Source: Acidobacteriaceae bacterium (GTDB lineage: Bacteria > Acidobacteriota > Terriglobia > Terriglobales > Acidobacteriaceae). From it: 8,044 nucleotides of DNA. The translations under genes were made by a program, and so were the position numbers. The stretch lies in NCBI GenBank assembly GCA_003152795.1, contig PMBA01000236.1, positions 1 through 8,044 of the forward strand. The letters are read 5' to 3'. The notes beneath the pieces were generated by a model. It worked only from the letters and a program-made list of their open reading frames with translations. It ran no database searches and was not told where the DNA came from. Of this stretch, positions 5,725-8,044 are shown piece by piece. Position 1 is the first letter of the stretch. The number at the start of each line of letters is the position of its first letter.

Positions 5725-6480
5725 TTATTTCATTCCCTCCAGTATGGAACCAACGATGCCGCCGACCACTCCTCCCTTGGCTGCATCGCCGGAGGGCCTC
5801 GGCATATATTCCATGAGCTTGTGAGCTAGTTTCGAGATCGGCAGCGTCTGCAGCCAGATGCGGCCGGGTCCGGTGAGCGCGGCCAGAAAAAGTCCATCGC
5901 CACCGAAAATTATGTTCTTGATTCCGGGAACGGTCGTGATCTGAAACGAAACGCCGGACTGGAAAGCGCCGACGTGGCCGGGATGGACGCGCAAAGTCTC
6001 GCCGGGCTGAAGGTCTTTGACCACAAGTTCGCCCGAGAGTTCCAGCCATGCGGTGCCCATTCCACTAAGGCGCTGAAGCAGGAAGCCGTCGCCGCCGAAA
6101 ATTCCCGCGCCCAGCGATTGCTGGAATCCGACGCCCACTTGAATTTGCGGTGTTGCACACAAAAAGCCGTGACGGTGAATCATGTACTCATGGCCAGGGC
6201 TGACTTCGACGGGCACGATGTGTCCGGGAAGTTTGGTCGCGAAGGCCAACTCGCCGCGCGCGCCAGCGGCGCGGTATTCAGTCATGAAGAGAGTTCCGCC
6301 GCCGGCCACGCGCTTGATGGCGCCGAAAATTCCACCGCCTCCGCCTAGTTGCGTGTGCGTGGTCATCTGGATCGCGCTGGTCATCCAGGAAAGTTCGCCC
6401 GCCTCGGAGATAACGGACTCGTTCGGTTCGAGCACGAATTCAAGAACAGGCATGGTCGTGCCCACGATGCTGCTTTGCAT
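5725..6480 (-). CDS. AIM24/TIGR00266 family protein
   Basis: This encodes 251 residues. The overall pattern, 'FVLEPNESVISEAGELSWMT' at 15-34, a run of glycines at 46-50 and repeated 'FGGDG' turns, is that of the AIM24 family (PF01987, TIGR00266). The fold is a beta-rich barrel with internal symmetry; residues 127-149 and 191-213 are clear copies (IFGGDG..L..L.G.G..WL..L), and 51-72 may be a third, weaker one. The C-terminus (236-250) is a Gly/Val/Ile-rich hydrophobic stretch that could contact a membrane. The biochemical role of bacterial members is unknown to me; the yeast namesake is a mitochondrial inner-membrane protein. The ATG is well supported by AAGGAGG (6486-6492) at a five-base spacing. 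It is followed after 11 bases by the membrane acyltransferase gene, so the two are probably co-transcribed. Confidence 0.88.
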   Translation of the reverse strand: MQSSIVGTTMPVLEFVLEPNESVISEAGELSWMTSAIQMTTHTQLGGGGGIFGAIKRVAGGGTLFMTEYRAAGARGELAFATKLPGHIVPVEVSPGHEYMIHRHGFLCATPQIQVGVGFQQSLGAGIFGGDGFLLQRLSGMGTAWLELSGELVVKDLQPGETLRVHPGHVGAFQSGVSFQITTVPGIKNIIFGGDGLFLAALTGPGRIWLQTLPISKLAHKLMEYMPRPSGDAAKGGVVGGIVGSILEGMK

Positions 6481-6485
6481 GGCGG

Positions 6486-6492
6486 CCTCCTT
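6486..6492 (-). promoter_or_regulatory. Strong ribosome binding site of the AIM24 gene
   Basis: AAGGAGG on the minus strand, with five bases to the ATG, is a full match to the anti-Shine-Dalgarno core. It fixes the start at 6480. Confidence 0.8.
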
Positions 6493-6610
6493 GCGGCCTG
6501 GGGTAAACAGAGATCTGAAACTCGTTACTTTACCATGCGCTCGTTCGATTGCTCTGCGGGCGGGGTTTTTTCACTTGGCGATCCAGTCAGAGTAGAGCGA
6601 GGGGCGAGGG

Positions 6611-6633
6611 GCGCCCGTCTCTCCATCGGGCAC
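6611..6633 (-). terminator. Hairpin directly after the cytochrome gene
   Basis: On the minus strand GTGCCCG and CGGGCGC form a 7-base-pair stem with one G-T wobble around a nine-base loop, beginning at the base after the cytochrome stop codon. A C-rich stretch rather than a T-run follows, so termination efficiency is doubtful. It may separate the cytochrome gene from the AIM24 gene 153 bases further on. Confidence 0.3.
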
Positions 6634-6960
6634 TTATTTCTTGTTCAGGGCTCTAATCTGCCTGACTAGCGTATCGATTTCTTGCGGCGTCAATTTTCCC
6701 GCGTACTTGGGCATGTGGCCTTTGCCGTTGTTGATGATGTTGGCCAGTTCGTCGGCGGAAGCGGCCGCGACTTGCTCGGAGATGAGCGCCGGTCCGCCGA
6801 AGTGACGGCCCTCAGCGGTCTTGCCGTGGCATTTCGCGCAGTTCTTCTCGAATACTGGGTTCGCGGTCAGCGTGGTGTCAGACGGCGGGGTTTGGGCAAA
6901 GACTCCAGTCAGTGCGAAGAACAAGGAACAAGTGGCGATACTGAGTTGGGATGCTTTCAC
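6634..6960 (-). CDS. Small exported c-type cytochrome
   Basis: This encodes 108 residues. A signal peptide is visible at 1-22 (hydrophobic core LFFALTGVFA, likely cut before Gln23), so the protein acts in the periplasm. The heme c site is CAKCH at 41-45, and Met83 in 'HMPKYAGKLT' is the probable sixth heme-iron ligand. The C-terminal helix 'TPQEIDTLVRQIRALNKK' (91-108) closes a typical class I single-heme fold of about 80 residues. It should shuttle electrons, but its partner cannot be told from the context. The start is GTG at 6960, preceded by GAGG (6968-6971) at a seven-base spacing. The gene is divergent from the exported protein gene at 7113, and 152 bases separate them. Confidence 0.88.
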   Translation of the reverse strand: MKASQLSIATCSLFFALTGVFAQTPPSDTTLTANPVFEKNCAKCHGKTAEGRHFGGPALISEQVAAASADELANIINNGKGHMPKYAGKLTPQEIDTLVRQIRALNKK

Positions 6961-7096
6961 GTTTGGACCTCGTCGAGAGATTGGGGTAAAGACTTTGGAT
7001 GCGCCCCAAGGGTTCCGGGGTGTCTCGAGTGTTTTGTGTTCGGTTCGTCGCGGACATGTTACTACGTGCTGGTTGGCGAACGTGCTAGCATTTTTG

Positions 7097-7105
7097 AAGG
7101 AAGGA
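7097..7105 (+). promoter_or_regulatory. Ribosome binding site for the GTG start at 7113
   Basis: AAGGAAGGA ends seven bases before the GTG. It supports this unusual start, whose product opens with a good signal peptide. Confidence 0.65.
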
Positions 7106-7112
7106 CTCCACC

Positions 7113-8044
7113 GTGAATCGCTGGTTTGGTATCGGGGCCGTTGCTTTGAGTCTGCTGGTCGCCAGTTGTTTCCCGCGGCTCGCCTTCGCCAAGGATGAAC
7201 CCAAGTGGATCGAAGTGCATTCCGCGCATTTCTCCGTGCTCACGGATGCGGGCGACAAGCGCGGGCGGGAAGTGGCATTGCGCATGGAGCAGATGCGGAC
7301 GGTGTTTGGACTCCTGCTCCTAAGAGACAAGTTGAAAATGCCGGTCCCGATCACCGTCATCGCCCTCAAAAGCGACAAGCAGTATGGCATGGTAGCGCCG
7401 GCAAAACAGGCCATGGCGGCTGGCTTCTATGTGCCGGGGCCAGATCGCGTTTATATCGTCCTGAATCTTTTTGAAGCCGAACCGTGGCGATCGGTGGCGC
7501 ATCCGCTGGCGCATTATCTCTTGAATTACAACTACCCACCGGCCCAGGGCTGGTTTGACGAAGGCCTGGCAGAATATTTTGGATCGATACAAATCGGCAA
7601 GCAAGTGGAGATCGGCGGCGATCCGGAACTGGCGCCGGAATGGCATGAGGACGCGTTCGATGAAATACGGCGGGATCCGAAGACGCCGCAGTCGCTGACG
7701 CAGCTGGCGAGTTCGCCGGTCTGGCTGTCGATGGTGGACCTGTTCACGATGAAGCACGACGGATCGGGAACGCGCGAGGGGACGCACAGCACTCTTTACT
7801 ACGCGCAGTCATGGATGGTGGTCCACTATCTTATCAACAAGAACAAGATGCCCGAGGCCGGTACTTACTTCGACCTGGTGCTGAATCAGAAAGTGCCGGT
7901 GGAGAAGGCGATGGTGCAGGCGTTTGATATGTCGCCGGCGCAGATGGAAGATGCGGTGAAGACCTACTTCAAAACGCTCAGCGGGCTGGGCATTGCGCTC
8001 GATCAGGCGAAGAAGCCAATTGTCGATCCGATGGACATTCAGCA
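7113..8044 (+). CDS. Exported peptidase-MA-like (DUF1570-type) protein with degenerate zinc motif, partial
   Basis: The frame is open from GTG 7113 to the window end (310 full codons), so the C-terminus is missing. The N-terminus is a signal sequence: basic 'MNRWFG', a hydrophobic core, then either a lipobox-like VASC at 16-19 (lipoprotein) or cleavage after 'AFA' at residue 26. Residues 32-45 (WIEVHSAHFSVLTD) and the later 'GWFDEGLAEYF' at 146-156 match the layout of peptidase-MA-like/DUF1570 proteins, common in Acidobacteria. The metal motif, normally HExxH, reads HPLAH at 130-134: both His ligands and the probable third ligand Glu150 are kept, but the catalytic Glu is Pro131. The protein may therefore be an inactive, perhaps binding or scaffold, relative. 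The segment after 255 (about 270-300) looks like a C-terminal helical part. Exact family is likely, not certain. Confidence 0.8.
   Translation, partial: MNRWFGIGAVALSLLVASCFPRLAFAKDEPKWIEVHSAHFSVLTDAGDKRGREVALRMEQMRTVFGLLLLRDKLKMPVPITVIALKSDKQYGMVAPAKQAMAAGFYVPGPDRVYIVLNLFEAEPWRSVAHPLAHYLLNYNYPPAQGWFDEGLAEYFGSIQIGKQVEIGGDPELAPEWHEDAFDEIRRDPKTPQSLTQLASSPVWLSMVDLFTMKHDGSGTREGTHSTLYYAQSWMVVHYLINKNKMPEAGTYFDLVLNQKVPVEKAMVQAFDMSPAQMEDAVKTYFKTLSGLGIALDQAKKPIVDPMDIQ

Noticed and set aside
5714..6049. 112-codon N-terminal extension of the membrane acyltransferase frame
   Set aside because: It overlaps the AIM24 gene on the same strand in another frame and is Arg-rich and non-membrane in character; the ATG at 5713 gives a normal family start.
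5725..6960. Cytochrome and AIM24 genes as members of the encapsulin system
   Set aside because: They are on the opposite strand, converge on the operon and have no known sulfur-compartment role; proximity alone does not support a link.
7320..7787. Minus-strand frames of 155 and 86 codons near the right edge
   Set aside because: They are antisense to the open plus-strand frame from 7113, which has a signal peptide, a ribosome site and family-like motifs.

Overview
The window looks like chromosomal DNA of a GC-rich Gram-negative bacterium, most likely an acidobacterium (Terriglobia/Acidobacteriia, Koribacter- or Sulfotelmatobacter-like). That placement is inference: it rests on the GC-rich codon use, on an intergenic element of the 'TCATCCTGAGCG.AGCGAAGGA' type that I recall from acidobacterial genomes, and on the mix of neighbour genes. 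No rRNA, tRNA, insertion sequence, CRISPR array or phage gene is visible.

Layout. Positions 1-384 are non-coding and hold a palindromic dispersed repeat. A small hypothetical gene (85 aa) lies at 385-642. A 330-base regulatory gap (643-972) follows, with a perfect CRP/FNR-type palindrome (829-844) placed exactly 41.5 bases before the start point predicted from a -10-like hexamer. Next is a two-gene plus-strand operon: a family 2A (SrpI-type) encapsulin shell protein (973-1896) and, overlapping it by 29 bases, an 844-aa SufS-type cysteine desulfurase (1868-4402). The desulfurase carries a roughly 435-residue disordered, Pro/Ala/Ser/Gly-rich N-terminal tail. Three minus-strand genes converge on it: a c-type cytochrome (6634-6960), an AIM24/TIGR00266 protein (5725-6480) and a polytopic acyltransferase-like membrane protein (4520-5713). 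A plus-strand gene for an exported, peptidase-like protein starts at 7113 and runs off the window end.

How they work together. The centrepiece is a sulfur nanocompartment. The shell protein should self-assemble into an HK97-fold capsid, and the desulfurase should be packaged through its disordered tail. In characterised family 2A systems the packaged enzyme takes sulfur from L-cysteine, and the compartment has been linked to sulfur starvation and to storage of elemental sulfur. The system class is therefore known. What stands out here is the length and repeat structure of the tail (three copies of a Trp/Ala...SFPG(V/I)P unit plus a second repeat family), the tight translational coupling of shell and cargo, and the CRP-type operator. 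The operator is notable because the srp genes of Synechococcus are controlled by CysR, a CRP-family regulator. No serine acetyltransferase or rhodanese, which often accompany such loci, lies in this window. The minus-strand genes show no obvious link to the encapsulin. The last gene has a degenerate HPLAH in place of the zinc-peptidase HExxH motif.
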